Shown here piece after piece: positions 22,160 to 34,311 of a stretch of 64,000 nucleotides of DNA; the stretch's first letter is position 1; every line of letters begins with the position of its first letter. Source of the DNA: Trichopria drosophilae (taxonomy: Eukaryota > Arthropoda > Insecta > Hymenoptera > Diapriidae); assembly GCA_030407085.1 (NCBI GenBank), contig CM059582.1:135553001-135617000 (forward strand), in the 5' to 3' direction. The position numbers and the translations under genes were made by a program. The notes below the pieces were generated by a model. It ran no database searches. It saw only the letters and a program-made list of their open reading frames with translations, and was not told where the DNA came from.

Positions 22160-23791
22160 ATATCGGCCATATATAATGCTGCAGCTGCCCATCTGAAAGC
22201 CAAATTTAATAGTATCAAATACTTTTCGTTAACAGCTGATTTATGTACGTTGACAAATTCTACGCGAAGTTTTCTAGTTTTTACTGCGCATTTTATAGGT
22301 AATTACATTTGATTAATATATCAATACATAATTAATTACATAAATAAACAATAGATGAATGAATAGATGAAAAAATTATTACTTACATAAATAAAAAATT
22401 GATGATTAATAAAGAAAATTTTGCAAACAAAGTAACAAATTAATTAACAGCAATGACTGCTTACTCTTGATGTAATCTATGTAATTTTCTTAATAAAAGA
22501 TATTTACTGTTTTTCAGAGCCCGTTTCTTACACGTTCGAATCTATTATGCTACACGTTCACTGTACAGAGATGGATCACTCCGGGGAAAATATATCTGGA
22601 ATTTGTACCGAGATTTGCACCATGTTTTGAATTGAGAAAGAAAAGATTGTGGCTTTCTGCACCGATGGTGGCTCGAATATCGTAGCTGCTGTCAGGCTCT
22701 TTGTGAGAGAGGATAAATTCATATATTGTTTCGCACATTGTCTAAATCTTTTAGTAAAGGATGGATTAGAGGACAAAATTATGTCGAAATTATAGACGTA
22801 ATAACAAAAATAAAAAAGATAGTTGCATATGGTAAAAGAAGCAACATTTTTATGGATTTGCGTCGCTCCGAACAAGAAAAGGATGGAATTATTGAAGGCA
22901 AACAAAAAACCTTAAACCAAGCAATCGATACAAGGTGGAATTCCACCTTTAACATGATACAAAGATTCATCGAACTCCATTCATATATCCTACGAGTAAT
23001 TTTTATTCAAAATGTAAGGAACGCCCCGGATATGGTTCAAGGATCGGAACGAGAGACATTAAATGAAATTCTACAAGTGTTGCAACCATTTGATCAAGCC
23101 ACGAAGGAAATATCGGGAAGTAATTACGTTACCGGAAGCTTAATTCTTCCCCTCATAAATTGTGTTACCGACACAAACCTTACACAAACTCAATTTAGTA
23201 ACTCCCATTGCTCAGACCTTGAGGAATATGCTGAAATCATCGCTAGAATGCAGGTTCAAAAAGCATTATGAGGGTAATATTCCTCTTTGTATGTCGACTA
23301 TAATGGATCCGCGTTTTAAAAAAATGTATGTCAATCCATTAAGTGCTGCAAAGGCGGTAAAAGTCATTAATGATGAACTAAGAGTTACTAGAAAGCACGT
23401 GGGAGAAAAGAAAGTGACACTTCCATCGTCATCAACGTCTGAAGATTCTTTATGAGTCTCTCACGAGAGCTATTATTCTATTAATTCGACACCTGATACA
23501 GATTCAATGGGAACAGTTGCTACTGACTTAACAATGTACCTTCGACAAGGTATTACTTCAAGACAAAAGAATCCAATTGAATATTGGTCTGAATGCAGGC
23601 CACGCGTTCCAGAGCTTGCTGACGTCGCTCTAAAGCATCTCACACGGGTTGGGAGTTCGGTGGCCTCGGAACGATTTGTGTCTACAATAAATTCAGTTGT
23701 ATCTGACGATCGGAGTCGACTGTCGAATCAACACATAACTGAAAGAGTATTTTTAAACAAAATTGACAAGAAATATTGGCCAAAGATATAA
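22160..23791 (+). pseudogene. hAT transposase, decayed
   Basis: The gene reads in order: an exon from 22160 with YFSLTADLCT (first catalytic aspartate region) and an ending in a GT donor; a putative intron 22299-22517 (GT...TTTTTCAG); then HSGENISGIC and CTDGGSN (second aspartate) at 22570-22680; CFAHCLNLLV at about 22735; IDTRWNSTF at 22925 (conserved RW); MDPRFKKMY at about 23305; and the C-terminal dimerisation block NPIEYW ... SSVASERFVS ... RSRLS at 23570-23730. Breaks include a TGA at 22628-22630, where tryptophan is expected, frame changes near 22725 and 23255, and a stop at 23453. The N-terminal BED zinc finger was not found. It is inactive as read. Confidence 0.85.
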
Positions 23792-24330
23792 AAGTTGAAC
23801 CAACCACTGATAAAAGCCTTTATTGTTAACTATTTAAAAGATGTACTTGAAATTTGTTTTTATCTAGAATAAAGTAAACGTTTATTTAATTGATTTTGAA
23901 AATTGTTTTTCATCTTTGCCGCGATTTTTTTTGCCAATTTAGGTTCACCAGTTTTCGTTTGAAATTTTCACTTCAGGTCTATGTATAACTTTTCGGATTA
24001 ATATTAGTCTGATTTTAAGTGTCAGAAAATTCTTATTTTATTTTTCATTTTTTCCAAACAATTATAATTTGAGATTTACTATACGTATAAGTGAATATTT
24101 ATTTATATACTTACTTAGTTTTTGCTATTTACTTGTATATTTTTTTCTTATCTTTTATAAATAACCCTTGCAAATCGAAAATAATTTATAATTTCAATAA
24201 TTCTTAATTTATATCTTATTTATTTTGTATTAAATATATTTTTATACAAAAAATGTAAATATGCAATTAATTTGAATCGAAAGCAATGATATAATCTTCA
24301 ATTAATTTATAAATATATATGTTTATATAC

Positions 24331-25251
24331 TGTTACGTACGAACGTATGCTCATACGAACAACCAGGATTTTTTTTATAATTTCCTTTTTGGATCGTTAG
24401 GAAACGATTCGGGATAGGAAATGTTTCACAGGAAATCGATCCTATACAGGCCTCGATCTCCCGTTTTAAATGCGGATCCTTGATTCACTGAAATGAATAG
24501 TCGGCGATTAAAGTATATATGTATGTATTTGAAATGTTAGAAATAATCAGGATGAGCAACCGGAAGAAAAAAGATGGATTTAAACCTACAGAACAATGTT
24601 CTAGTATTAGTCCGAAGACTAATTAGGTTTAATAGGGCAAAGGCGTTTGGAAGAAATGGTGATTAAGGAAAGATTTAGGGCTAATTTTGATAGAGAAAAT
24701 GATTATAAAATAAGCTGGAAATATTAGTACTATAATTTAAATATAATGTTGCCCTTACAACTACCGGCCTGGTTAGCCGGGCGAGTCCAAAAGAAAAAGA
24801 TGAACCGCTACTGAGTCCTTTAGATTTCGTATCACGCGAACTCCCGATTTTTCTCAACTATGTAGTCGGTAACTGTGGTACACGACTATTGTCTTGATCC
24901 TCCTCTTTTGAACGACCTGTTCACTTGAAGGGTGCAAAACCGTCAGCGCTGCTTTTTCGGAAATAACGATAATGTCCACAATCTAAGACGTCGCAACTGT
25001 ACGATCATCAATGCATCCTTGTTCTATTAAGATGCACCGTATCAAATGTCCAGTCTCAGACCCGGCGTTCCCAGCACCGTCAGCAAGATCGCACATAAGA
25101 AGCAGAGAAAGATGAGATTTAGACTTCCACGGGCACTCGTTGATTCCGTGTGAATAGAATGCGACCGTTTAAAAATAATGTTTACGTTTCACTTTCTGAA
25201 CGATGGGGAAATAATTATATAAAAATATTGAATGTGCGTCTGCACGTAACA
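24331..25251 (+). mobile_element. Solo LTR (921 bp) with 4-bp duplication
   Basis: Ends are TGTTACGTACGAACG and TCTGCACGTAACA, with TGTTACG/CGTAACA inverted termini. ATAC flanks both sides (24327-24330, 25252-25255). The length, the TG...CA ends and a 4-bp duplication fit a Ty3/gypsy-type solo LTR left after recombination. No protein frame lies inside. Orientation is assumed. Confidence 0.75.
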
Positions 25252-25803
25252 ATACATATATATTTTATAATATATATTTATTTATATAATAATGAATAAT
25301 ATTTATCGACATCCCAGAAAATCAAAATTATTTTTTTTTTAAATTATATTACCTTCACTGTTTATGAGCGACCAATAGCTCCAACCGGCGCAGAACGTGC
25401 CCTTGAAAAATCACCAGCTATACATAGTTACATACGGGGTGGACGTTGGCTGGCGGGACGTAGGCATCACATGTTAAAAAGTAACTAGATCATTCATCTA
25501 ATCATATGGTAATTAGGTCTTGTCGGCTTTGCTACAATTCTTCATTGTAGTTCGTTATGTACTTTATGTAATTAAAAAACTGTAGGATGCCCAATTACTG
25601 CGGGATTAATCATCTGATTATCTGGTTACTTCTTTATTAGTGGATGGCTATGTCCCTCTTCCCAACCTTCACCCTGTATATTGTTCAATCGGTTTTTTGA
25701 GTGGTCGGTTTTTTCTTTGCGGTTAAACCGGTTAGGTGTTTCTAGGATTTCTAAAAATCCGGTTAATAAAAAAACCGGTTTTATGTGAATACTGACATCC
25801 CTA

Positions 25804-25811
25804 GATCTAAC
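25804..25811. repeat. hAT target-site duplication, right copy
   Basis: GATCTAAC, matching 18453-18460. Its last base is also the first base of the BEL element's own duplication. Confidence 0.9.
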
Positions 25812-25815
25812 TCTC

Positions 25816-25915
25816 TGTTTACGTATCGATAAATGCGGAGTTCGTACTCTTAGCGCCATCTCTGCGCGAACGCTAGGTACTCGACCTGACGCGCTTATCG
25901 ACCTCGCGTACATAG
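25816..25915 (+). mobile_element. 5' LTR remnant of the BEL element
   Basis: 100 bases match the first 100 bases of the right LTR with about seven differences. The remainder of the LTR, the leader and the start of gag are deleted; sequence resumes within gag by 25930. Confidence 0.85.
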
Positions 25916-25919
25916 ACTC

Positions 25920-27926
25920 TATTATTTAAAGTCTTGTCTGGAGGGCAATGCAGCCTCCTTATTAAAAAATATAGCGATCACTGCTGACAATTTTGATGTT
26001 GCCTGGCAAATGCTCGTGGAACGCTACGAAAACAAGCGTCGGCTGTTATATATTCAATTGTCGAAATTATTTTCTTTAAAGTCGATTGTTCACGAAGGGT
26101 CTTCGGTAGAGCTTCGGAAATTGCTCGACACAGCGCAAGAATCGATTGATGCACTCGGGAAATTAGGACGGCCGGTACCCGATGACATTTTAGTGTATCT
26201 TCTTTCTGAACATTTCGATCGTCAAACGCGCGAGGCGTGGGAATTGTCATTAGAAGGCGACGATTTCGCCACATTTGATGAACTTAGTCGATTTTTAAAA
26301 TTAAGAATTCGAGCCTTCGAAGCTACCCCGGGTTGCACTAAATTGACGAAACCGTCCGCATCGAAACCGCGTGGGAATTCAGGTCCCGCTTCTCGGGCTC
26401 AAGCGCATCACGCGAGTACTAAGAATAGAGTAAAGTGCATTTCATGCCCCGAATCGCATTTAGTCTATAAGTGTCAAATATTTAATAAAATGTCAGTTCC
26501 CGAACGGTGGGAAGCAGTAAAGCGACATGATGCATATCAAAATTGTCTCTCGACATTTCATAAAACCGATGCATGCAAAAGTGAGCGTACATGTTCACAT
26601 TGTGGGGTTCGTCACCATTCACTTTTGCATGCACAGACGCGCGCCGCAGCCAATCAACCTCCACACGTTGATGCAAGCACACCGCAGTCTAATACATCGT
26701 TTGTCGATGTTAGTTACGTCCAGTCACATTTGAGTACGTCGCGCCTTCCCGCTCACGTTGTGCTTGCAACGGCGTGGGTGTTAGTCTCTGCACCGTCTCA
26801 ACGAGTAATAAAGCTACGAGCTTTACTCGTGCGAGCAACACTTCCGAGACACGCACTCGCGCTTGTCGGATGGACGATATGTTGTTCGCATTCCGTTCAA
26901 GCATCCATTGATTGGGACGATCCACTGCCAAGTGACCTCACTGAGGCTTGGCAGAGTTTTTATAATACGCTTCCTAGGCTTACGGAAGTCAATATCCCGC
27001 GTTGGTTAGGCATGACTTCTTCCAGCACGGTCGAATTACATGGCTTTTCAGATGCCTCGTCGAAGGCATACGCAGCTGTTGTGTATGTGCGAATTACTGA
27101 CATCGATGGTCACTGTCGTTCCGAGTTAGTGGCGGCAAAGGCTCGAGTGGCCCCGCTTAAACAGCTGTCCATCCCGCGTCTGGAGTTGTCGGGCGCTGTA
27201 CTCCTTGCACGGTTCTTGGCCCAAATTCGTAAGGTTCCAGCGTTTACTGACTGCCCGATTCAAGCATGGACAGATGTCACCATTGTGTTAGCGTGGCTTA
27301 GGTCACAGTCATCGCAGTGGAAGACGTTTGTGGCTAATCGGGTAGCTGAGATCCACACGCTGCTACCGGACGTTTCTTGGCGTCATGTCCCAAGCGCCGA
27401 CAACCCCGCGGATCTCGCTTCTCGGGGTGTTGCCGCCAGCGACATGGTAGATTTGTCCTTATGGTGGAACGGCCCGTCATGGCTACGTTCAGCGCCATAT
27501 GAGTGGCCAAATGCTGATCCCAATGTTGTAAATGACGACACGATCCTAGAGCGTAAGACCACCGTACACCACACCGTGGTTAAATCTGATCCGTCGAATG
27601 AAATTTTCAAACAATTCTCCTCCTGGTCACGTCTATGTCGAGTTTTCGTACGGGTTCTTAGCCTCTCACCACGCTGGGGAGAGTCGTTATGCGTGGGAAA
27701 ACCGACACGACCAGATTTAAACTTGTTGACTCACATCAAAATTCGAATCTACTCGATCCTCCAAGCTACCGCGTTCGAGGATGAAATTACCATACTCGCA
27801 AAAAATGATCCAGCCCCCGACGGATCACGCTATCTAGGTATTAGCCAGAATCTCTCTAAATGTAGTCCATTACGTAGGCTACATCCATTTCTAGACACAA
27901 CCGGCTTATTACGGGTAGAAACTTGA
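25920..27926 (+). pseudogene. BEL/Pao gag joined to RNase H, reverse transcriptase lost
   Basis: The frame is open from before the ATG at 26010. Residues 1-110 are the conserved gag region (DUF1759 type: WQMLVERYENKR ... HFDRQTREAWE). Around 145-210 is a cysteine/histidine cluster: CISCPESHLVYKC then CSHCGVRHHSLLH. Residues 245-275 look like the start of the aspartic protease, after which the frame passes directly to IDWDDPLPSDLTEAW, the segment after reverse transcriptase. RNase H follows, with GFSDASSKAYAAVVY and LELSGAVLLA. About 500 residues, including the whole reverse transcriptase, are missing while the frame stays open. The 5' part of gag is also missing. The frame ends with a shift near 27920, before the integrase. 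Confidence 0.85.
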
Positions 27927-29139
27927 CAGATCAAGCTTGGAATTTTCTGCCAAGCATCCAGTAATTCTGCCCTGCGGATACGTCTCTCGCTTAGTAATTT
28001 CGCAAGCGCACGAACGCTGTCTCCACGGCGGCATCACCCTCACGCTAAGTAAGTTGCGTCAGCAAGTATGGGTTTTACAGGCGCGTAAAACGATCAGATC
28101 GGTCATCGACCATTGTGTCACGTGTGCTCGTCAGCGTGCCGAGGTTCCAACCCAGCTGATGGGTTCTTTGCCACCGGTGCGGGTCATTCGCCCTCTTCGC
28201 GCGTTTTACGAATGCGGCGTTGATTATGCCGGTCCCGTCAAGATGCGTTTGGCGGGCGGTCGCGGAAATCGGTCACACCCAGCGTACATAGCGCTTTTTA
28301 TATGTATGGCGTCTCGCGCAGTTCATTTAGAGGTTGTGTGCGACTACTCGACCGCGGCGTTCCTCGCATCATTTCAACGGTTTTACTCGCGTCGCGGCTT
28401 ACCACGTACCATTTATAGCGATTGTGGGACCAACTTCATTGGCGCCGACAAGGAATTGCGCGCGGCGTATCGAGCTGCAATCGAATCGGATGAGCTTCGT
28501 GTTCGCGTCGCGGAGGAGGGAGTGGAGTGGAGTTTCATTCCGCCTGCCGCTCCACACTTCGGTGGATTATGGGAGGCTGGAGTACGCTCCATGAAGCGCC
28601 ATCTCAAGCGCATGCTCGACCCTCACACGCCGACTTACGAAGAGCTAACCACGCTTCTATGCCGTGTAGAAGCGTGCATGAATTCGCGTCCGCTTGCTCC
28701 GCTCACCGACGACATCGAGAGCTTGAATACCCTCACTCCCGCTCACATTGTTGTCGGCGGACCACTGGTCTCTGCTCCATCACCACTCGCTGTCGATTAC
28801 TCAATGAATCTTCCCACACGGTGGCAGTTATATAATCAGTTGTTAGAGAAATTTTTGGCGCGTTGGTCGCAAGAATATGTACTGTTGCGTCAACACCGCT
28901 CTAAATGGACTAGCGCTTCAGCTTCAATCGCGGTCGGTCAAATCGTGCTCCTGCGTAAAGAAAATTTGCCTCCGGCCAAATGGAATTTGGCACGTATAAT
29001 CAAATGCCACCCGGGCAGCAATGGCTTAGTTCGGGTAGTCACGGTGCGCACCGCTACGACAACGTTGAAGCGTCCGATCACGAAGCTAGCGTTGCTTCCT
29101 GTCGCTCTAGACGCCGATCAGTCGCCAGTAGTTATTTAA
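27918..29139 (+). CDS. BEL/Pao integrase with C-terminal DUF5641-like region
   Basis: A 400-codon frame (from 27937), open throughout. It starts with the integrase zinc-binding part (HERCLHGG ... CVTCARQR, HHCC type). The catalytic core has aspartates in VDYAGPV and YSDCGTNFIG and the glutamate in GGLWEAGVRSMK, the DDE set. After it come LTPAHIVVGG and a C-terminal region that matches DUF5641 of insect BEL elements (KWTSASASIAVGQIVLL). In an intact element it would be fused to the upstream polyprotein; here a frameshift near 27920 separates them. The integrase itself looks undamaged. Confidence 0.88.
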
Positions 29140-29215
29140 GTTTAGCTGTAAGACAATTTTGTTATTAGTTTAAGTATTGTATCTTCGTGGTATTGCTATC
29201 GCAAGGCGGGCAGTA

Positions 29216-29764
29216 TGTTTACGTATCGATAAATGCGGAGTTCGTACTCTTAGCGACATTTCTGCGCGAACACTAGGTACTCGACCTGACCCGCTTGTCG
29301 ACCTCGCGTACATAGTTAATTTTGAAAATTAATTTAAATTTCGCGGATTTCCGTAATCGAGTTGCGTATTTGGCCCACCTGCGGCGCAACCCCATCGCTT
29401 CCTGGACAATCGGTGAAGATTTCCGGCTAGCCAGAAAACACGTGGATCGCGATCGAAGCCAGTTCGATCTCCATATTCGCGCGCATTACATTCTCGATCA
29501 ACCCACGAATTTCGCCGCTCGCGCTCAAGCAATTTGAGGTTTTTGATCTCCGTGATCACCGCTATTGTAACCGCGCAGTCTTATTGATCACCGCTAATTT
29601 CGGAATTGAAATTTATATGTATGACGTTGTAAATTTCCGCCATCGTAATAAATATGCCACGAAGTGAATTGGAGTGCTTCCTTATTTCCACCTAAAGCAT
29701 CCTGACCCGCTGCATTAGCTGCCTGTGCACCGTATTACTTGTATGCAGGGCACACTGGAAAACA
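29216..29764 (+). mobile_element. 3' LTR of the BEL element (549 bp)
   Basis: Begins TGTTTACG, ends GGAAAACA. Contains AATAAA at 29647-29652. Flanked on the right by CTCTC. Confidence 0.85.
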
Positions 29765-29769
29765 CTCTC

Positions 29770-30885
29770 TCATAACATTTTCCCTTAATGAACACAAACC
29801 AATACTTTTTCGACAGATGCAAAACAAATGATTTTTAAACATGTTATTACAATATACTTATTATGAAATCACATTAGATTATTATAAATATTCGCAGCAA
29901 TGAAAAGAAACAAAGAACATTATATTATTTTAAATAACCCCTTAAATAATTTGAAAACGATGGTACTCCGCAAAGGAATTACAACTCAATGTGCACAGCG
30001 ATCTTACGCAGTGTAGCGCAGGCAGAGCGCGTCCGCTGGAGTGACTGCGCCCAGGCATTCAAAATTCAATAACTCAAAAAAAAAGGTCTCTTGAAATTTA
30101 GCATACTTATAGGAAAAGACTTCAGCTTTCATTCCAGATACTTTTCAGAGTGATAAAAGTGACTTTTCATAGTGAAAAATTTAATTTAATTTTTAATTTG
30201 TAAAAATAAAGGTTAAATTGTGATTTTATAAAAGATATTCAGATGAAAGATCAGAAAAAAGGTACTTAGTAAAATTTTGTTTAGAGCGACGCATAAAAAG
30301 TTACACGCGATTAAATAGACGACCAATCGGCAGAGCTCCAAAATTCTACCCCCCTCTATCTCAGCGAATTATGAATGGAATTAAATGAAATTGGAGGAAT
30401 GTATTACTATATGATAGAACAATAATTGAGCCAAATTGCAGCTTGATTGGGCCACATTGGTTTTTTTCGATTGGGTCACTTGAGAAATTTTCCCCCATAT
30501 ACATCTGATTTTTACTGCAGTATTTATAAACATTTCTCGCGTTTCCAGACTGAACATAGTAATAATATATTATTTTTGATCTTTTAATTATGGTAGTTTT
30601 CATCAAATTCTATTGGAGATTTCAACTTCTTATTTTTAATTTCAGCGTCATATAAATATTTTCCTCTCGTATTGCACAAAACGGCATGCAAAATATCTTC
30701 GCATAGTTATCACCGTGTCAGTTTTTAATTGTTGTTTTCTAATAACAATTTTTTTCTTTGATAACATACAAAGCACACTTTGCCTGATGGTATCAAACGT
30801 AATCTCGAACATTTTAGTTTAAATTTATGTACTAACTCTTAGTATATTGGATATAAAATTTAAAGTAAGTTTATATTATAAATCA
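29770..30885. other. AT-rich stretch, nothing recognised
   Basis: No gene, repeat or motif was recognised on either strand, apart from host flank of the BEL insertion at its left end. Confidence 0.6.
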
Positions 30886-31024
30886 ACGCCTGAGTCCAAG
30901 AACCTGCCGTTTCGCCGCAGCGTTGAAAAACCGTCTATTTCGTGATGAGTTCGAATAACTGGCCTTTTCGAACGCTGCTTGAATAAGCGGCCATTTCGTA
31001 AAATAATTTCTGTATATAGGAATT
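30886..31024 (+). repeat. Left arm of a long-range inverted pair; array of about 36-bp GGCCATTTCG motif
   Basis: ACGCCTGAGTCCAAGAACCT... to TGTATATAGGAATT matches the reverse complement of 40671-40924, but lacks about 105 internal bases. The internal unit carries GGCC(A/T)TTTCG followed by AATAA/AAAA and a CG-containing spacer. Confidence 0.8.
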
Positions 31025-31089
31025 ATTAACAAACTTGCAAATATAATATGTGACATAAAAAATTAATAATGTGCGTTATATTGAAAAAA

Positions 31090-32955
31090 AGAAGAACCAT
31101 TACACCGAGTACATGAAGTGTATCAAGATGAAATATATAATTTCGGTATCTTAGCGAATGATCAAAAATGGGCTTCAATTAAAATAATGAACCTCCGAGA
31201 AATTAAAGTGTATCCAAATAACGATGACAAATTGCAATTTAAATACAAATTTACTGAACATCACAAACTGTTTCAGTAAGCACAAAAAAATGTCTAGGTA
31301 AAATATATCTATTAACAAAACTCTATTCTAACAGAATTCAAATAGACCCTGACAAGAAAAACGACTTAAATTATACGATTAGTAAAGGCGTAATACCCAT
31401 GCAATATCATTCCTTTTATGACGCTATCTGTAAATAACTCCGAAATAAATGCGTGATTAATAAATTGTGATATTTGAGAGTTTTGTATTTATTTACATAT
31501 ATTTAGAAAATAATATAGTTATGTATAGCAACACACTGAAAAAAAATCTACTTGACAAATTCAACAACCATTGGGAAGTTGAGACGAGAGTAGTAAAAAG
31601 AACTACTTACTGTAATAATGGAAACATTTCAAAATTATATGCGTTACCAAAAATACATAAATCTGGGCAAAATTATTTATAAAGTAATTGAGAGTAATGG
31701 AAATAGGGCCAAAAATTCTTGGACTTTAATTAATGAAATTAAGGATATAAATGTTCCTGATGATCATTGTATGTTATCGCTTGATGTAATTAGTCTTTTT
31801 ACAAACATACCACAAGATCTTATTATTGATAGTTTAAAAAATCGTACTGACGAAATTATTAAGATTTCTACAATACCTGCCGAGGAAATCATTAAAATGG
31901 TGTCGTTAATTCTAAAATCTACTCATGTTATATTTAATGACAATTTTATAAACAAGAAACAGGTACACCTATGGGTTCACCTTTATCTCCAACGTTGGCT
32001 GATTTCGTAATGATTGACTTGGAAAAAGAGGTATTATTTGGCTTGGAACAAAAACCTTTACTGTATAAAAGGTATGTGGATGACATCTTCACGATATATC
32101 CCAAAATTAAAGGTACAAGACTTTTAAAATCTTTTAATGCATATAATGAAATATTACAGTTCAATTTTGAACTTGAAACCGACAACTTTTTACCCTTTTT
32201 TAGACATAAAATTTATTAAACAAAATGGAACCTTAATAACTGACTGGTATAGAAAGGAAACCCGTTCAATTCATGTCATCCTATACACATGAAAAAAGCT
32301 ACAATAACTTGTTAATAGGGCGGTTTTATTAGCAGATAAAAGATTCCATTGGACGAATTTGGAGTATATTAAAAAATGTTTATTAAAAAGTGGCTATGAT
32401 AACTTTTTTACACATTTCACGATAAAAAATAGACTTGACTTTTTAACCAAGAAACTTGACAGTAACGAATCTAACGATAACAATAACAACAATAAATGAA
32501 GAATTTGACCACTCAGAATTTATTGTCTTACCGTACATTAAAGACTTTACTTTTAAAATTAGGAACATTTTAAAACAATTAGACATAACTTTAATTAATA
32601 AACGTTTCAACACCTTGGAAACTATATTCAAAACGAAAATTGATATGATAGATTTACAGAGAAGATCAAATATAATATACAAGATAGATTATGATGAATA
32701 TGATGCAACATATATTGGATAAACGAAACGCTACATAAAAGAACGTATTTACGAACATAAAAATGCCTGGAAAAAGGATATTGACCATACAACATTGACA
32801 ACGCACATGTTAAATACAGGACATAATTTTAAATTTTCTAATGTAAAGTTTTTAGATGACGAAAAACATTGGAAGAGAAGAAACATTAAAGAAATGATTT
32901 ATATAAAGAAATTTGAAAATAGTATGAATTATAGAATTGTCACAGAGAAATGAAG
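31090..32955 (+). pseudogene. Penelope-like element: reverse transcriptase plus GIY-YIG endonuclease, decayed
   Basis: Reverse transcriptase landmarks appear in order but across frames: YALPKIHKSG (about 31637), SLDVISLFTNIP (about 31780), GSPLSPTLADF (31970-32010) and KRYVDDIFTIYP (32070-32105), the YVDD catalytic box. Downstream, about 32690-32950, is a GIY-YIG type nuclease: YDATYIG followed, after a stop where glutamine is expected, by RYIKERIYEHK and the TGHNF region. Stops and shifts occur near 31680, 31960, 32215 and 32720. The combination of these two domains is unique to Penelope-like elements. No terminal repeats were identified nearby; a hammerhead-like motif typical of this class lies 7 kb away at 40015. 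Confidence 0.85.
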
Positions 32956-33082
32956 TGGTTTTTATAACATATTGATTCGACAATTATAATATATTTTAAT
33001 TATTAATATTTAAATCGAAGTTTTAAATTTTTTTACACCACTAATTTTACATATTATTTTATATCACTTTACGGTTTTAATT

Positions 33083-33115
33083 ACTTCGACCCAGACCTTA
33101 GGTCTGGACGAAGTA
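33083..33115. repeat. Near-perfect palindrome, 15-bp arms
   Basis: TACTTCGACCCAGACC faces GGTCTGGACGAAGTA around a three-base centre, one base indel. The outer 12 bases recur inverted at 35731-35742 (CTGGGTCGAAGT). Confidence 0.7.
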
Positions 33116-33129
33116 TAGTATTTGGTAAT

Positions 33130-34305
33130 TTCGGGCATAAAAATTACTGTAACGTAGGACGTTTTTAGTTCTAACAAAATTATTTTCCCAGAGTTTTATC
33201 TTGCTCTGCTTTACACAGATGTTGTTCGTAAAATTAAAAAAGGGATAGATATTATTTTCCAACGTTCGACAACCAGAAGATAAGCTTTTTCAGGGCATAG
33301 CCAGAAAACACATGTCGGGCGACATCATAGAGTAGCTCGACTAGTCGGCGACTTAGACAAAGACATGAATTTCTCGAAGTCGTGTAAATTTATGATCTTT
33401 TCTAAATAGGTTTTTTGATACGCAATCTGAACGCGACTAACCTATTTTCTGGCCAAGAGCGTTATCCCATAGTAAACTTAAAAATATCTTATATCAATAG
33501 AACACTTCCTGTTGTCGAACACATGGGAAAAACTAAAAATACTAAATAATTTTTGTCCCGAATGACGTCCTCGCTGTCTTTCTTTTAGTAATACCAACAA
33601 TTACCATTGCAACTATTATAATCAATTAACCATTAATTATAGAAGCGTTACTAATAAAATTCATTGTCAGCGGACAATTAGATTTATGTCAATAAATTTA
33701 GAAATATATCTTATTCAATTTAATACTTTTTAACGGTATTAATTTAATAATAGTTATGATTATAAGCAATAACTAATAGGAGTATTGCGCGATGCATGTA
33801 TCATCAATTGCGAATATGTAATCCACGTAATACTATTATTGTATATTAATTGCTAATTACTATTATTGCGTTTAGATATAAGTTTATAATATTATATTGT
33901 AAGGAAAGATAGTATATATCATATCCTCTTTTCCCCACTTTTCCGGGCATAAGCCCTGCCCCTTTTTCTCTATCGTCCAATCTTGACATAGACAATTATG
34001 GACTCTCATCTCATGAGCATAGAGAGGGAGAAGTCCTAGATCTCTAACCGAGGTGACGATTTAGGAAAACCTATTTTCAAAAACAGTCGGGGAGTCGACA
34101 GTTGAGAAGCACATTTGAGGAATCGAAGCTAGACTGGACCCAAATAATTTCTGGGATTATTTCCGGCGTGTAAGCAAATTGTAAGGCTTTGTTTTATTTT
34201 AATCACATTTATATACTTATACAATTTTTTACACAATTTTCGACTTCCAGGATAATTCCTTTTTTTTTCTCCTCTTTTCATTATTCTATAGAATAATTCA
34301 TCTTA
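33130..34305. other. AT-rich stretch, nothing recognised
   Basis: No frame or repeat family was recognised. It lies between the two inverted CTTCGACCCAG sites and may be the inside of an unclassified element. Confidence 0.5.
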
Positions 34306-34311
34306 ATTAAA

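Larger units (their letters stand above)
18461..25803 (+). mobile_element. hAT DNA transposon (7,343 bp) carrying nested insertions
   Basis: The ends are inverted: TAGGGATGTCA at 18461 and its complement ending at 25803. Both are followed inward by CCGG-rich sequence with several AACCGG words. The element is flanked by a perfect 8-bp duplication, GATCTAAC (18453-18460, 25804-25811), the size diagnostic for hAT. A decayed hAT transposase lies at 22160-23791. Three later insertions swell it: a TTAA-flanked foldback element (18782-20968), LTR-derived sequence (20979-21480) and a solo LTR (24331-25251). The original hAT was therefore a few kilobases long. The exact duplication shows that the ends moved together despite the nesting, or that the nested pieces came later. 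Confidence 0.9.
25816..29764 (+). mobile_element. BEL/Pao LTR retrotransposon with 5' LTR/gag and reverse transcriptase deletions
   Basis: TGTTTACG starts both the left remnant LTR (25816) and the right LTR (29216). The right LTR ends ACA at 29764. CTCTC precedes the element (25811-25815) and follows it (29765-29769), the 5-bp duplication usual for BEL/Pao. A purine-rich tract, AAGGCGGGCAGTA, sits just before the right LTR. Order inside: gag, protease start, RNase H, integrase. The reverse transcriptase is missing, so this copy is defective. Confidence 0.9.

Noticed and set aside
21766..22160. Cysteine/leucine/serine-rich frames of 85 and 118 codons
   Set aside because: Products of the (TCTG)n(TCTA)n microsatellite.
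32443..32682. Minus-strand hydrophobic frame in the Penelope region
   Set aside because: Antisense shadow of AT-rich lysine/asparagine codons in the Penelope-like gene.
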